This document shows, in pieces, positions 39,897 through 48,434 of a stretch of 64,000 nt of DNA (position 1 is the first letter of the stretch; the number at the start of each line of letters is the position of its first letter). The position numbers and the translations under genes are program-made. Under the pieces are notes generated by a model. It saw only the letters and a list, made by a program, of their open reading frames with translations, was not told the DNA's origin and ran no database searches. Origin of the DNA: Staphylococcus hsinchuensis. GTDB taxonomy: Bacteria > Bacillota > Bacilli > Staphylococcales > Staphylococcaceae. Where the stretch lies: contig NZ_CP128355.1 in NCBI RefSeq assembly GCF_038789205.1, forward strand, positions 62,001 through 126,000, given 5' to 3'.

Positions 39897-40961
39897 TTAT
39901 TTATTTGTTTTTTCGATGATTTGTTGTGCTATTGATTGGTATATTTTACCTAAGCTATCTTCTGCTTGGTAAATAGAAGGTGCAAAATCATTAGGGTTCC
40001 AAGAAGGTTGTTCAAGTGGTAATTGACCTAGAACATCTGTCTGGAGTTCTTGTGCTAACTTCTCTCCTCCACCTTTACCGAATACATATTCTTTATTTCC
40101 TGTTTCTTTACTTTGGAAGTAAGACATATTTTCAATGACACCTAAGATTGAGTGATCTGTATGCTTGGCCATTGCACCTGCTCTGGCTGCAACAAATGCT
40201 GCTGTAGGATGAGGTGTAGAAACGATAATTTCTTTACTTGAAGGTAACATTGTATGTACGTCTAAGGCTACGTCGCCTGTACCAGGTGGTAAATCTAAGA
40301 TTAAGTAATCTAATTCTCCCCATCTTACTTCAGTAAAGAAGTTCGTTAACATCTTACCTAACATAGGACCTCTCCATATGACAGGTGCATTTTCTTCAAC
40401 AAAGAATGCCATTGAGATTACTTTGACACCATAGCGTTCTACGGGAATAATTTCTTTGCCTTCAACACCTGGTCTTTCGTCGATGCCCATCATATCAGGA
40501 ACGCTAAAACCATAAATATCTGCGTCCACTAATCCTACCTTTTTTCCTTCTCTTGCAAGAGAAACTGCAAGATTGACTGCGACTGTTGACTTACCAACGC
40601 CACCTTTACCTGAAGCTATCGCGATAAACTCAACAGGATTATCCTTAGATAACAGCCCTTCAATCGTTTGAGGTTCATCTGAACCTGCGCCTCTATATTG
40701 TTCTACCGTTTCTGAAGGTAGTTCTTCGAATCTAATGCCGACTGTATTCGCGCCATTTTCTTTTAAAACTTCTACAATTGCCATTTGTAAATCTAGTTGT
40801 GGTTGACCTCCTAATTGAGCCATAGCTACTTTAACACTAACGTGCTCAATCTCTTCTTTTATTTTGACATCCACAATACCATCAGTTTCTTTTAATGGCA
40901 CATCTATTATTGGGTCTTTGATTTCACCAACAAGAGATTTTACTTCTTCTATTGATAACAC
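39897..40961 (-). CDS. mrp: Mrp/ApbC-family P-loop ATPase
   Basis: A 354-residue protein with an N-terminal MIP18/DUF59 domain (about 1-90) and a ParA/MinD-like P-loop domain. The deviant Walker A is 'GKGGVGKST' (118-126), switch I is 'DADIYG', and the tail of Walker B is 'LDLPPGTGDVAL'. The family carries and transfers Fe-S clusters. Oddly, the CxxC normally following 'VIENMSYF' is absent (it reads QSKETGNKEY), and the whole protein has no cysteine, so cluster binding by that route is not possible. Starts at GTG with GGGGG 7 bases upstream. Monocistronic. Confidence 0.92.
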   Translation of the reverse strand: MLSIEEVKSLVGEIKDPIIDVPLKETDGIVDVKIKEEIEHVSVKVAMAQLGGQPQLDLQMAIVEVLKENGANTVGIRFEELPSETVEQYRGAGSDEPQTIEGLLSKDNPVEFIAIASGKGGVGKSTVAVNLAVSLAREGKKVGLVDADIYGFSVPDMMGIDERPGVEGKEIIPVERYGVKVISMAFFVEENAPVIWRGPMLGKMLTNFFTEVRWGELDYLILDLPPGTGDVALDVHTMLPSSKEIIVSTPHPTAAFVAARAGAMAKHTDHSILGVIENMSYFQSKETGNKEYVFGKGGGEKLAQELQTDVLGQLPLEQPSWNPNDFAPSIYQAEDSLGKIYQSIAQQIIEKTNK

Positions 40962-41067
40962 AATATATCCCCCTTTAAAAACTAGTGTATGAATTGTATT
41001 CTAACAAACAACGACATAGTTTGCTTTATAATCATTCGAATTAAGTATAAATAGCATAAAAAATAAA

Positions 41068-41116
41068 AAAAAGAAGTTAGCTCACAAACTTTAAAAAAGT
41101 CGAACTAACTTCTAAA
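41068..41116 (-). terminator. Terminator after the 41141 gene
   Basis: Stem AGAAGTTAG / CTAACTTCT with a loop of about 25 bases; T-run (TTTTTTTTATTTTTT) on the minus strand. Confidence 0.75.
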
Positions 41117-41140
41117 TTATTAATAATCCTACAAAATGAG

Positions 41141-41599
41141 TCATTTATTTTTTTGATTAAGGTTTTCACTTTCTGGATAAAATATTTCCTTACATATGAA
41201 GAGAAGTCCCATAATTAATACGATGACCCAAAAATCAATATTAATATAGCTATAATGAATATGAACTACAAAATAAAATATTAAAGTCGTCACTGTAAAC
41301 GTAATCAACTGAAATGTTAAACCTTGAAAATACGGACTATCAGGCATTTTCTTTCTGAAATAATCCATGAGGTTTTCTATAAAGAATAATGTAAAGTAAC
41401 CAAATACGATATAGCTACCATAATAAATTAAATTATCATAGAAACTTTTATTATAACCAAAATAAGCGAGGTGGAAATAAATTAATATTCTACTTAAACC
41501 ATAGAGCCCAAAACCTAGAAAAGCTAAGAAGATAGCTCCAGACATGATAAATACAGAAAGCACAATAAGCGTTGTGAATAAATATTTAATATATTTCAT
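41141..41599 (-). CDS. Membrane protein, possibly YrvL-like
   Basis: A 152-residue hydrophobic protein with about four helices (residues 5-33, 55-75, 90-112 and 122-140) and a short charged C-terminus '[11 protein letters not shown]'. The pattern '[19 protein letters not shown]' and the length resemble YrvL-type regulatory membrane proteins of Bacillus, but the resemblance is weak. GGGAGG precedes the ATG. It is monocistronic with its own terminator. Function is unknown. Confidence 0.6.
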   Translation of the reverse strand: MKYIKYLFTTLIVLSVFIMSGAIFLAFLGFGLYGLSRILIYFHLAYFGYNKSFYDNLIYYGSYIVFGYFTLFFIENLMDYFRKKMPDSPYFQGLTFQLITFTVTTLIFYFVVHIHYSYINIDFWVIVLIMGLLFICKEIFYPESENLNQKNK

Positions 41600-41759
41600 T
41601 GCCTACTGTCCTCCCTTTTTATTATATATTAATTCCATGTTTTTATAATTATCCCCGTATAATCATCATAGTATCATTATAACAATCAACTACCAAATAA
41701 CTAGAAACCTTATTTGAAATGTAGCATGAGCTTAGTATTAATACCCTGTCTTAAAGTAT

Positions 41760-43094
41760 TTAATTCGTGATTTTACCTCGGTAAACTGTAGTCCAAAGTA
41801 TGATTAAACCAATTAAAATTATAATTGATAATAAAATAACATTGTGAATATGATAAACAGTAAACGAAAGTGAAAGTGCATATGCATAACCCATAATTGT
41901 CGAACCAAATGAATTACCTATACTTTTAGTTAATGTGTAAAGGGACATCATTTTTTTCATATTTGTAGGGTCTGACTCTTCTTGTGTTATTACGCTATCT
42001 TTTGTATAAACTATACCGAAACTCATTCCAGCAAGTAATAGACTCACCGCTATAAATATTGGTGAGGATGTTCCGAACATCACTAATATGCCACAAAGCA
42101 TTAATGATGTAAAAGCAAATAAATATAACATTTCTCTACTCATTTTACTTTCCAGTTTATCTAGAACAAAGTTAAGTAATAACCATGCAAATGATATAGG
42201 GAAAATTACGAATCCACTTTGTAATGGAGAAAGATGTAAGTATTCTTGTAAGAATGATGGCATATATAAATTATAGCCCATAAGAATAATTGCATAGGAA
42301 AAATCAGTTATAAACACTAATATAATACTTCGGTTAAACTCCATAACTGGAATAAAAGGATTACTTTGCTTCTTCTCACTTTTAATTAAATATACACCCA
42401 CAATTATTGCTACGATGAGTGCAACAATATTTAGAATAATTCCCCCTTGATACATCACAGCGAAGGTTAAACTAAAGATAAATACGTAAAATAACGATAA
42501 CCCTCTCAAATCTAATTTACTGGCATTCGAAGTGGTTTCTCTTTCAAAATGAAATGTTAGTAAAACCATAATCATTGCAATCACGGCAATAGGAATGTTT
42601 ATGTAAAACAACCAGTGCCAAGACGCAATTTCTAGAATACCGCCACCTAATAATGGACCTATTATACTAGAAATGCCCCATACACTTCCTACAATTCCCA
42701 TAACTTTATAGCGGAATGGTATATCAAATGCTAATTTAGGTACAATTTGACTTAGCGACATCATTACTCCAGCTCCGAGTCCTTGAACAAACCTTGAAAT
42801 GATTAGCATCATAAATGTTTGACTTAAACCAGAAAATAAACTACCTATTGTAAATAGAGATATACCTACTAAAGTGATGTATATAATTTTAGTACGACTG
42901 AGCAATTCACCTACAATAGGATTTGCTATCACTATAGCAATAAAATATATTGCAAATATGAGTGATATTGAATGTGTCACGTTCAAATCATTCTTTATTG
43001 TTGGGATAGCTAGAGAAACGATACATGTTTCAATCGCTGACATAAACATTACTAATACGAGCGCAGTAACGACCCCTATTGATTTCCAATTCAA
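41760..43094 (-). CDS. sdrM: MFS multidrug efflux transporter (SdrM-like)
   Basis: A 444-residue major-facilitator antiporter with 12 or more helices, of the EmrB/QacA-related DHA2 style. Visible motifs are motif C-like 'GSVWGISSIIGPLLGGGI' (TM5), 'SRFVQGLGAGVMMSLSQ' (motif B region) and 'IETCIVSLAIPTI' in TM1, which replaces the usual Asp (motif D1) with Glu. It corresponds in position and style to S. aureus SdrM, which exports norfloxacin and dyes. Substrate range cannot be read here. It starts at TTG with AGAGGTG upstream. Confidence 0.8.
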   Translation of the reverse strand: MNWKSIGVVTALVLVMFMSAIETCIVSLAIPTIKNDLNVTHSISLIFAIYFIAIVIANPIVGELLSRTKIIYITLVGISLFTIGSLFSGLSQTFMMLIISRFVQGLGAGVMMSLSQIVPKLAFDIPFRYKVMGIVGSVWGISSIIGPLLGGGILEIASWHWLFYINIPIAVIAMIMVLLTFHFERETTSNASKLDLRGLSLFYVFIFSLTFAVMYQGGIILNIVALIVAIIVGVYLIKSEKKQSNPFIPVMEFNRSIILVFITDFSYAIILMGYNLYMPSFLQEYLHLSPLQSGFVIFPISFAWLLLNFVLDKLESKMSREMLYLFAFTSLMLCGILVMFGTSSPIFIAVSLLLAGMSFGIVYTKDSVITQEESDPTNMKKMMSLYTLTKSIGNSFGSTIMGYAYALSLSFTVYHIHNVILLSIIILIGLIILWTTVYRGKITN

Positions 43095-43287
43095 ACTATA
43101 TCACCTCTCTAATATATCTAATTAAACCATTATAAATTATCCACTTTTTATCTTTTAATGCAATACATAATATGTAAATTACATCTTCTGGCCTATGAAA
43201 AATTTAAAATTCGCAAATAGTATATAGAAGTTATTATTTGCTGATTAAATCGCTATCATCGAGAAATATTATTCTGATAAGCACAAA

Positions 43288-43392
43288 AATAGAGTCTGGG
43301 ACAAACATAGATGTCTCAGACTCTTTAACAATTAGGTAGAACTATGAAATTTCCGTTAGAAAATTCAATTTCTGTCCCATTCCCTATACATT
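43288..43392. repeat. Staphylococcal intergenic repeat/hairpin
   Basis: The 338-bp gap between sdrM and the HlyIII gene holds a hairpin AGAGTCTGGGACA / TGTCTCAGACTCT (43291-43325) that can end the HlyIII transcript on the minus strand. Next comes 'gaaatttccgttagaaaattcaatttctgtccca', which recurs in altered form near 61.05 kb. The rest of the gap shows nothing I can name. Confidence 0.65.
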
Positions 43393-43432
43393 TCAATTAT
43401 TAACTATATTATCTTAGTGATTAGACTGAATA

Positions 43433-44119
43433 TTATTTAATGAAATATACAATCGCTATAAAATGACATATAGATGCAAACATTATAAAGAAATGCCATA
43501 TCATATGAAAGTACGTACGCTCTTTCTGTGCATAAAACCAAGCACCTACTGTATATGCAATACCTCCAAATAAAATAAACAGCATAAACGTCAGCGATGT
43601 ATCAAATAAAATAGTAGGTATAAATAGTACACCTATCCATCCCATAACTAAATACATTGTTAAGCTAAGTTTATGGCTAACATTTTTCGATAATGATTTA
43701 TACAGGACACCCCAAATGGTGATACCCCATAGAATTAGCATTGCTGACCAGCCTAACCATCCACCTACTACAAGTATACATACGGGGGTATACGTGCCAG
43801 CAATCGCAACATAAATCATGCTATGGTCGATAATGCGCAACACGAGTTTATGTGATGAGTAACTTGGCATTGTGTGATAAATTGTTGATGACATAAACAT
43901 TAAAAATATACTTATGACGAATATCGATACGCTCAGTGCGCCTATGCCACCAAATTCAATATAACTTTTAACGGCTGCATATGGTAAAGCTATTAGGGTT
44001 AAAAAACTTGCCACCCCATGGGAAACTGAATTACCTACTTCTTCACCAAAACTTAATGGAATCATTTTTCTCAAAGTATTATCGCTATTTTTCAAATCAG
44101 TTTCCATGGAATCTGACAT
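43433..44119 (-). CDS. Hemolysin III / PAQR-family membrane protein
   Basis: A 228-residue seven-helix protein of the HlyIII/PAQR family. Conserved residues are seen in 'GEEVGNSVSHGVASFLTLIALP', 'FMSSTIYHTMPS' (Ser and His), 'RIIDHSMIYVAIAGTYTPVC' (Asp-His), and C-terminal 'FHMIWHFFIMFASICHFIA' (HxxxH). Together these form the family's buried metal site. Despite the name, haemolysis is not established for most members; a hydrolase role on lipids is suspected. The frame begins at a GTG (44131), but the ATG at 44119 fits the AAAGGTGG RBS. It lies directly after the nucleotidyltransferase gene in the same operon. Confidence 0.88.
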   Translation of the reverse strand: MSDSMETDLKNSDNTLRKMIPLSFGEEVGNSVSHGVASFLTLIALPYAAVKSYIEFGGIGALSVSIFVISIFLMFMSSTIYHTMPSYSSHKLVLRIIDHSMIYVAIAGTYTPVCILVVGGWLGWSAMLILWGITIWGVLYKSLSKNVSHKLSLTMYLVMGWIGVLFIPTILFDTSLTFMLFILFGGIAYTVGAWFYAQKERTYFHMIWHFFIMFASICHFIAIVYFIK

Positions 44120-44134
44120 AATTTTAACCACCTT

Positions 44135-45322
44135 TTAAATCAAACCAACTCGTTTCAAGTCAGCTGTTGCTGTTTCAACACTATCTTTACCTTCCTTATT
44201 TTTTAAAGGAGAAAATTCTTCTTCTCTCGGTACTTGAAGTGTAGTAAAACTATTCGCATATTGGAATATATCAAAATAGAACAATTCAAATTTGAGCGTA
44301 GACTGTTCAATCACGCCAAAGTCCTCATCTAGTTGCTTCAATTTCTTGACAGCTAAATGATACGGTAATTTGTAATCTACAACGTTTGTTATAAAGCTAA
44401 GCTTGAAACTATGGATGCCGATGTTGGCATTATCCAAGGAATTTGCCGCTGACTCATCTAACTCAGAATATTCATAAACTGAATCTTTTTGATCAACATT
44501 TACAAGTCTACCAACACTTTCACCTTCCTTGGGTTTAATAGACTTAGTTGCTACATCTACACTCTTTTGATAAGTGTAACCTGCAAACATAGGATCTAGT
44601 ACCTTTACTAAGACGTTATCAATATTATTTAAAAAGATAAATTCTACACCGTTTTCAGACATTTCCTCCAGGTAGCCAGCTTTCTTCAATGATTTGAAGA
44701 TACCTCCATTACCATTTGGCGTTTCTAAAATATTGCCATTAACATCTAATACAAGTTTACCTTCTTCAGATAACGCCACTACATTATCTTGTTTAAAGAA
44801 ATGGATATGTTCTTTGTCGTAGCCAAAATAATCCTGATCTTCAAAGAATAATTGCGTTTCACGATTATTTATCTTGCTCGTCATGATATACCAATCTATA
44901 TAAACTCCTGTTTGCTCATATAAATTGATAAGTTGACGCGCCTGAAGTTCAAACAAACTTACGTCTTCGATTTCGTAAGTACCTTTAGGCCCTTTATAAC
45001 CTAAACGTGTACCTTGACCACCAGCCATTAATACCACGGCGAACTTTCCTTTTTTAATTGCTTCTAGTCCTGTCTTTTCAAAATCTTTAATTTCTTCATC
45101 TGTATAATCATTCTTCACATTGTAGCTCACTTCATCAATAGAAGATACGTCGTTAATAACTTTCTTATTTACATACAGTTCTTCATATAGACTTTGAATG
45201 TCAGCTAAATCAAGTTCTTCTACTTTATTAGCTAGTTGCTCTTTTTCATTATTGCTCATCATTTTTTCAAATTCAGTTAAATGTCCCTGATTATATTTGT
45301 CCAATTCTTTCTTATCTAGCAT
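44135..45322 (-). CDS. UDPGP-family uridylyltransferase (UDP-GlcNAc pyrophosphorylase-like)
   Basis: A 395-residue nucleotidyltransferase of the eukaryote-type UDPGP/UAP family rather than the bacterial GlmU or GalU type. The signature is '[23 protein letters not shown]', with '[13 protein letters not shown]', '[10 protein letters not shown]', '[15 protein letters not shown]' (UDP-GlcNAc-type loop), '[17 protein letters not shown]' and 'YSELDES' following in family order. The likely substrate is a hexose-1-phosphate or HexNAc-1-phosphate. The frame extends to a TTG (45337), but GAGGAG precedes the ATG at 45322. It is upstream of, and 15 bp from, the HlyIII gene. Confidence 0.88.
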   Translation of the reverse strand: MLDKKELDKYNQGHLTEFEKMMSNNEKEQLANKVEELDLADIQSLYEELYVNKKVINDVSSIDEVSYNVKNDYTDEEIKDFEKTGLEAIKKGKFAVVLMAGGQGTRLGYKGPKGTYEIEDVSLFELQARQLINLYEQTGVYIDWYIMTSKINNRETQLFFEDQDYFGYDKEHIHFFKQDNVVALSEEGKLVLDVNGNILETPNGNGGIFKSLKKAGYLEEMSENGVEFIFLNNIDNVLVKVLDPMFAGYTYQKSVDVATKSIKPKEGESVGRLVNVDQKDSVYEYSELDESAANSLDNANIGIHSFKLSFITNVVDYKLPYHLAVKKLKQLDEDFGVIEQSTLKFELFYFDIFQYANSFTTLQVPREEEFSPLKNKEGKDSVETATADLKRVGLI

Positions 45323-45390
45323 AAGTTCTCTCCTCAATTTTAAAGAATAATATTTATACTATAATATGTATTGATTTACCCCAAAATTAT

Positions 45391-45897
45391 TTAATGAATC
45401 CATTGCGAAATAAAAGGATCTATAAACGGTCGTAATAGCACATAACAAGTACCAACTGTTATCGCACTAGCTAATGACAAATCTACTAATCCTCCAGTTC
45501 GACAAACAAATGGAAATCTAACATTAATCGGAAGTGGATAAAATAATTTAACACCCCTTGATGTTAACATGTCTAGTATAACATGTGATATTAATCCTAA
45601 CATAATTGTTACTATATAACGTGTGGGAGATTGTATAAAGACTAATAATGCTCCAATGATTATCATGAACAACAATGAATGCGTAAACGTCCGATGTCCA
45701 AATAACATTCTTACAATGAAACTAATTAATTTAAAGCGTCTTCCAATGATACTACGTGTATGGCAAATATCAGGAAATATACTCGAAATTACTGCCAAAG
45801 TCATAATCGTAACAGATGTAAATATTTCTGTATGGAAATAATTAATAGATAATGCACCTATTAAAAGTCCACAAGATATATGCGTTTTGCCTGTCAT
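45391..45897 (-). CDS. YdjM-like membrane-bound metal-dependent hydrolase
   Basis: A 168-residue membrane protein of the YdjM / 'LexA-binding inner-membrane hydrolase' family. It has 'GKTHISCGLLIGALSI' at the start, the membrane loop 'FGHRTFTHSLLF' (HRxxTHS motif), 'GLISHVILDMLTSRGVKLFYPL' with the His-x-x-x-Asp metal ligands, and about four helices. Function is poorly known; the related YfhO/YdjM proteins are linked to membrane lipid or envelope stress. AAAGGAG precedes the ATG. The 54-bp gap to the UDPGP gene suggests possible co-transcription. Confidence 0.85.
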   Translation of the reverse strand: MTGKTHISCGLLIGALSINYFHTEIFTSVTIMTLAVISSIFPDICHTRSIIGRRFKLISFIVRMLFGHRTFTHSLLFMIIIGALLVFIQSPTRYIVTIMLGLISHVILDMLTSRGVKLFYPLPINVRFPFVCRTGGLVDLSLASAITVGTCYVLLRPFIDPFISQWIH

Positions 45898-46068
45898 TTA
45901 CATTGCTCCTTTAAAGGATATAGTAACACATTTAAAGCGAAAATGCGAACATACTTTCGCAACGAAAAAAGTATAACACAATAATTAAAAGTATCGCATA
46001 ATTCCTTGAAAGCGATTACAAGTTATTGTATGATATAGCTACAAAATATTTAAAGGATGTGTTCAGTA

Positions 46069-46329
46069 ATGGCAATGACTGTAAAGAAAGATAATAACGA
46101 AGTACGAATTCAATGGAGAGTTGCAGATATTAAGATTCCTACTAGTGAAATAACAAATATTTCTCAAGATCAAAATATCCACGAAGTTCCTAAATTAGAT
46201 AGAGACAAAGTTTCTCGTATCGGTTCTACTTTCGGTAAAACAAATCGCGTAATCATTGATACTAAAGACCATGAATACATTATTTATACTCAAAACGATC
46301 AAAAAGTATACAACGAAATAACAAAATAA
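46069..46329 (+). CDS. SunI/YnzG-family small protein
   Basis: An 86-residue protein beginning MAMTVKK; the frame extends to 46057 without an RBS, while AAAGGATG precedes the ATG at 46069. The pattern '[22 protein letters not shown]' plus '[25 protein letters not shown]' matches the SunI/YnzG family. B. subtilis SunI gives immunity to sublancin and is membrane-anchored, but this protein has no membrane helix and looks like the soluble PH-like domain alone. No bacteriocin gene is adjacent, so an immunity role is unproven. Confidence 0.7.
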   Translation: MAMTVKKDNNEVRIQWRVADIKIPTSEITNISQDQNIHEVPKLDRDKVSRIGSTFGKTNRVIIDTKDHEYIIYTQNDQKVYNEITK

Positions 46330-46345
46330 ATTTAATACTTTATAT

Positions 46346-46386
46346 AAAAACCTGTTAGGTTCATTTCGAATCTAACAGGTTCTTTG
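46346..46386 (+). terminator. Terminator after the SunI-like gene
   Basis: Stem AACCTGTTAG / CTAACAGGTT with TCTTTG following. Confidence 0.82.
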
Positions 46387-46469
46387 TTATAAATTACAGC
46401 TATGCTTTTAAAACAGATTTTATCTCTAGAATGTTATAATAGTAGAAAATAATGAAAGAGGTGAATCCA

Positions 46470-46784
46470 ATGTATGTCGTTACAAATCGAATGAAACTAA
46501 AAGCTGGTTTCGCTGAAAAGATGGCGCCTCATTTTACTAAAGGTGGAAAAATTGAGGAGTTGAATGGTTTCAAACGTATTGAAGTGTGGCAGCTCGATAA
46601 CGAGGAAGATGCAGATTATATGTACGTTAATACATGGTGGGAAACTGAAGAAGACTTTAATGCATGGCTTAAGAGTGATGCCTTTAAAGAGGCACATGGT
46701 CATAAATCAAAATCTAAAGATGAGGAATCACCGGTAATAGAAAATGAAATCGTAAAAGCGCACGTCCTATCTACACTTGATTAA
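46470..46784 (+). CDS. IsdI/IsdG-type heme-degrading monooxygenase
   Basis: A 104-residue ABM-fold protein. The catalytic triad of the heme oxygenase IsdI (Asn6, Trp66, His76) is present at exactly the same positions: 'VVTNRM' (Asn6), 'FNAWLKSD' (Trp66) and 'FKEAHGH' (His76). The 'GFKRIEVW' and 'ESPVIENEIVKAHV' strands also follow IsdI order. It should open heme to release iron, acting in the cytoplasm. The frame extends to 46452, but AGAGGTG lies before the ATG at 46470. No Fur box is visible upstream. It stands alone and close to staphyloferrin genes. Confidence 0.75.
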   Translation: MYVVTNRMKLKAGFAEKMAPHFTKGGKIEELNGFKRIEVWQLDNEEDADYMYVNTWWETEEDFNAWLKSDAFKEAHGHKSKSKDEESPVIENEIVKAHVLSTLD

Positions 46785-46791
46785 TTGTATA

Positions 46792-46836
46792 CTAAAAAAA
46801 CACGTCAGGTTCTTATTAAACCTGACGTGTTTTTAT
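46792..46836 (+). terminator. Terminator after the heme-oxygenase-like gene
   Basis: Stem ACACGTCAGGTT / AACCTGACGTGT (46800-46831) followed by TTTTTATT, with an A-run on the left that could make it work both ways. Confidence 0.87.
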
Positions 46837-46898
46837 TCATTTTAATGTATATTTTTGATTATAAAACTAATAAATTACCTTAAACGCAACAAGCTTAA

Positions 46899-48272
46899 TT
46901 AGCCGAAATATAAGTGCGCCATCAACGCGATAATCGGTAAAGCGATGATTGTACGAATTAAAAAGATTATAAACAGTTTAAAGATACTCACTGGTATCTT
47001 CGAACCTAAAATAACGCCACCAACTTCTGATAAGTAGATAAGTTGAGAAATACTTAAGGCACCAACCACGAATAAAGTAATATCGTTTTTAACACCATCT
47101 ATTAAAATGGATGGCAAGAACATATCTGCAAATCCGATAATAATTGTTTCAGATGCTTTGGTAGCTTCGGGTATTTGTAATAATTCTAAATATGGCAAGA
47201 ATGGTTTTCCTATAATCGCAAAGAATGGCGTGTAATTTGCAATGATTGTCGCAATTGTACCGATGCTCATTACCACTGGCAAGATCGCAAACCACATATC
47301 AACTACAGTTTTAAATCCTGAAATAAAGAATTCTTTAACTCCTGGCGCTTTGATACCTGTTTCTGTAGCTTGTTGGAAACCGTAACTTATTGCCGATTGG
47401 TTGTCTGGCAATTTCTCTGTTCGATGTTCTTCCGGTACTTCTTTTGCATATTCATCTTTTATTGCACTTAAAGGCCATATTCTCGGCAATATTAACGCAC
47501 AAACAAGACACGATACAATAACACTTAAATAAAAATAAAAGAAATGATTTTGCATATTTACAGTATTTGCTACAACTATAGCAAAAGTTATTGATACAAC
47601 GCTAAATGTCGTTGAAATTACTGTCGCCTCACGTCTTGAATAAAAACCTAATTGATATTGTCTACTCGTAATAACGACCCCGACTGTCCCATCACCAATA
47701 AACGAAGCTAAATTGTCTACTGTAGATCGTCCAGGTAAGGTAAATAATGGTCTCATTATTGGTCTAAAAATTGGACCAAGTAACTCAAGTAAACCATACT
47801 CCATAAGTAATGGTAAGAATAGTGCTGCAAAGAAAAATACTGTCACTAACGTAGGTAATAAATCACTAAATATTAACCCACCTGTGTCAGAAGAATAGAT
47901 GACTTTCGTCCCAATCTTTAAATATGTCATCCATACAAATACCACAGCCAAAATTCTTAATATAAGCCAAACTGGTCTAACTTTAAATGCACTAGCTAAT
48001 AATCCAGTAGGATGTATCTTATCCTTATATATCGTTGAACAAAGTAGTGTGATTATTCCTGATACTGTAATGATTAAAACAATAATGATGGGCATTGCGC
48101 CCCCTATAATATCTTTCAAAAATGACGCTAAAAATGCTACAGGCAAAGTGGTTTCTGTCTTACCATCTTTTGTTACTGGAATAGGTATTAAAAATAAGAT
48201 TATCCCAATTAATGACATAATGATAAATTTCAATCTGCCCTTCAAAATTTGCGATCGACTATATTGGTTCAT
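46899..48272 (-). CDS. YjiH-family membrane protein (nucleoside-recognition/Gate domains)
   Basis: A 457-residue membrane protein of the YjiH family with about ten helices. Two 'Gate' (nucleoside-recognition) regions are visible: 'FSDLLPTLVTVFFFAALFLPLLMEYGLLELLG...RSTVDNLASFIGDGTVGVVITSRQ' (about 150-230) and 'MWFAILPVVMSIGTIATIIA...GFADMFLPSILIDG' (about 340-410). Family members are predicted transporters or sporulation-type membrane proteins with no proven substrate. The frame reaches 48317, but AGGGGTG lies before the ATG at 48272. Monocistronic. Confidence 0.78.
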   Translation of the reverse strand: MNQYSRSQILKGRLKFIIMSLIGIILFLIPIPVTKDGKTETTLPVAFLASFLKDIIGGAMPIIIVLIITVSGIITLLCSTIYKDKIHPTGLLASAFKVRPVWLILRILAVVFVWMTYLKIGTKVIYSSDTGGLIFSDLLPTLVTVFFFAALFLPLLMEYGLLELLGPIFRPIMRPLFTLPGRSTVDNLASFIGDGTVGVVITSRQYQLGFYSRREATVISTTFSVVSITFAIVVANTVNMQNHFFYFYLSVIVSCLVCALILPRIWPLSAIKDEYAKEVPEEHRTEKLPDNQSAISYGFQQATETGIKAPGVKEFFISGFKTVVDMWFAILPVVMSIGTIATIIANYTPFFAIIGKPFLPYLELLQIPEATKASETIIIGFADMFLPSILIDGVKNDITLFVVGALSISQLIYLSEVGGVILGSKIPVSIFKLFIIFLIRTIIALPIIALMAHLYFG

Positions 48273-48434
48273 AAGTTTCACCCCTTGGTGGTTTTTATCT
48301 CTTTTAAATAACACCAATAATTATAACCTATTATGCATAAATATGTAAATAACTAAATGTATTATTTTACTGACATTATTTATCATACTATATACATAAT
48401 TTAATTGCTTCACAATATATTTTCACTTAAGGGA

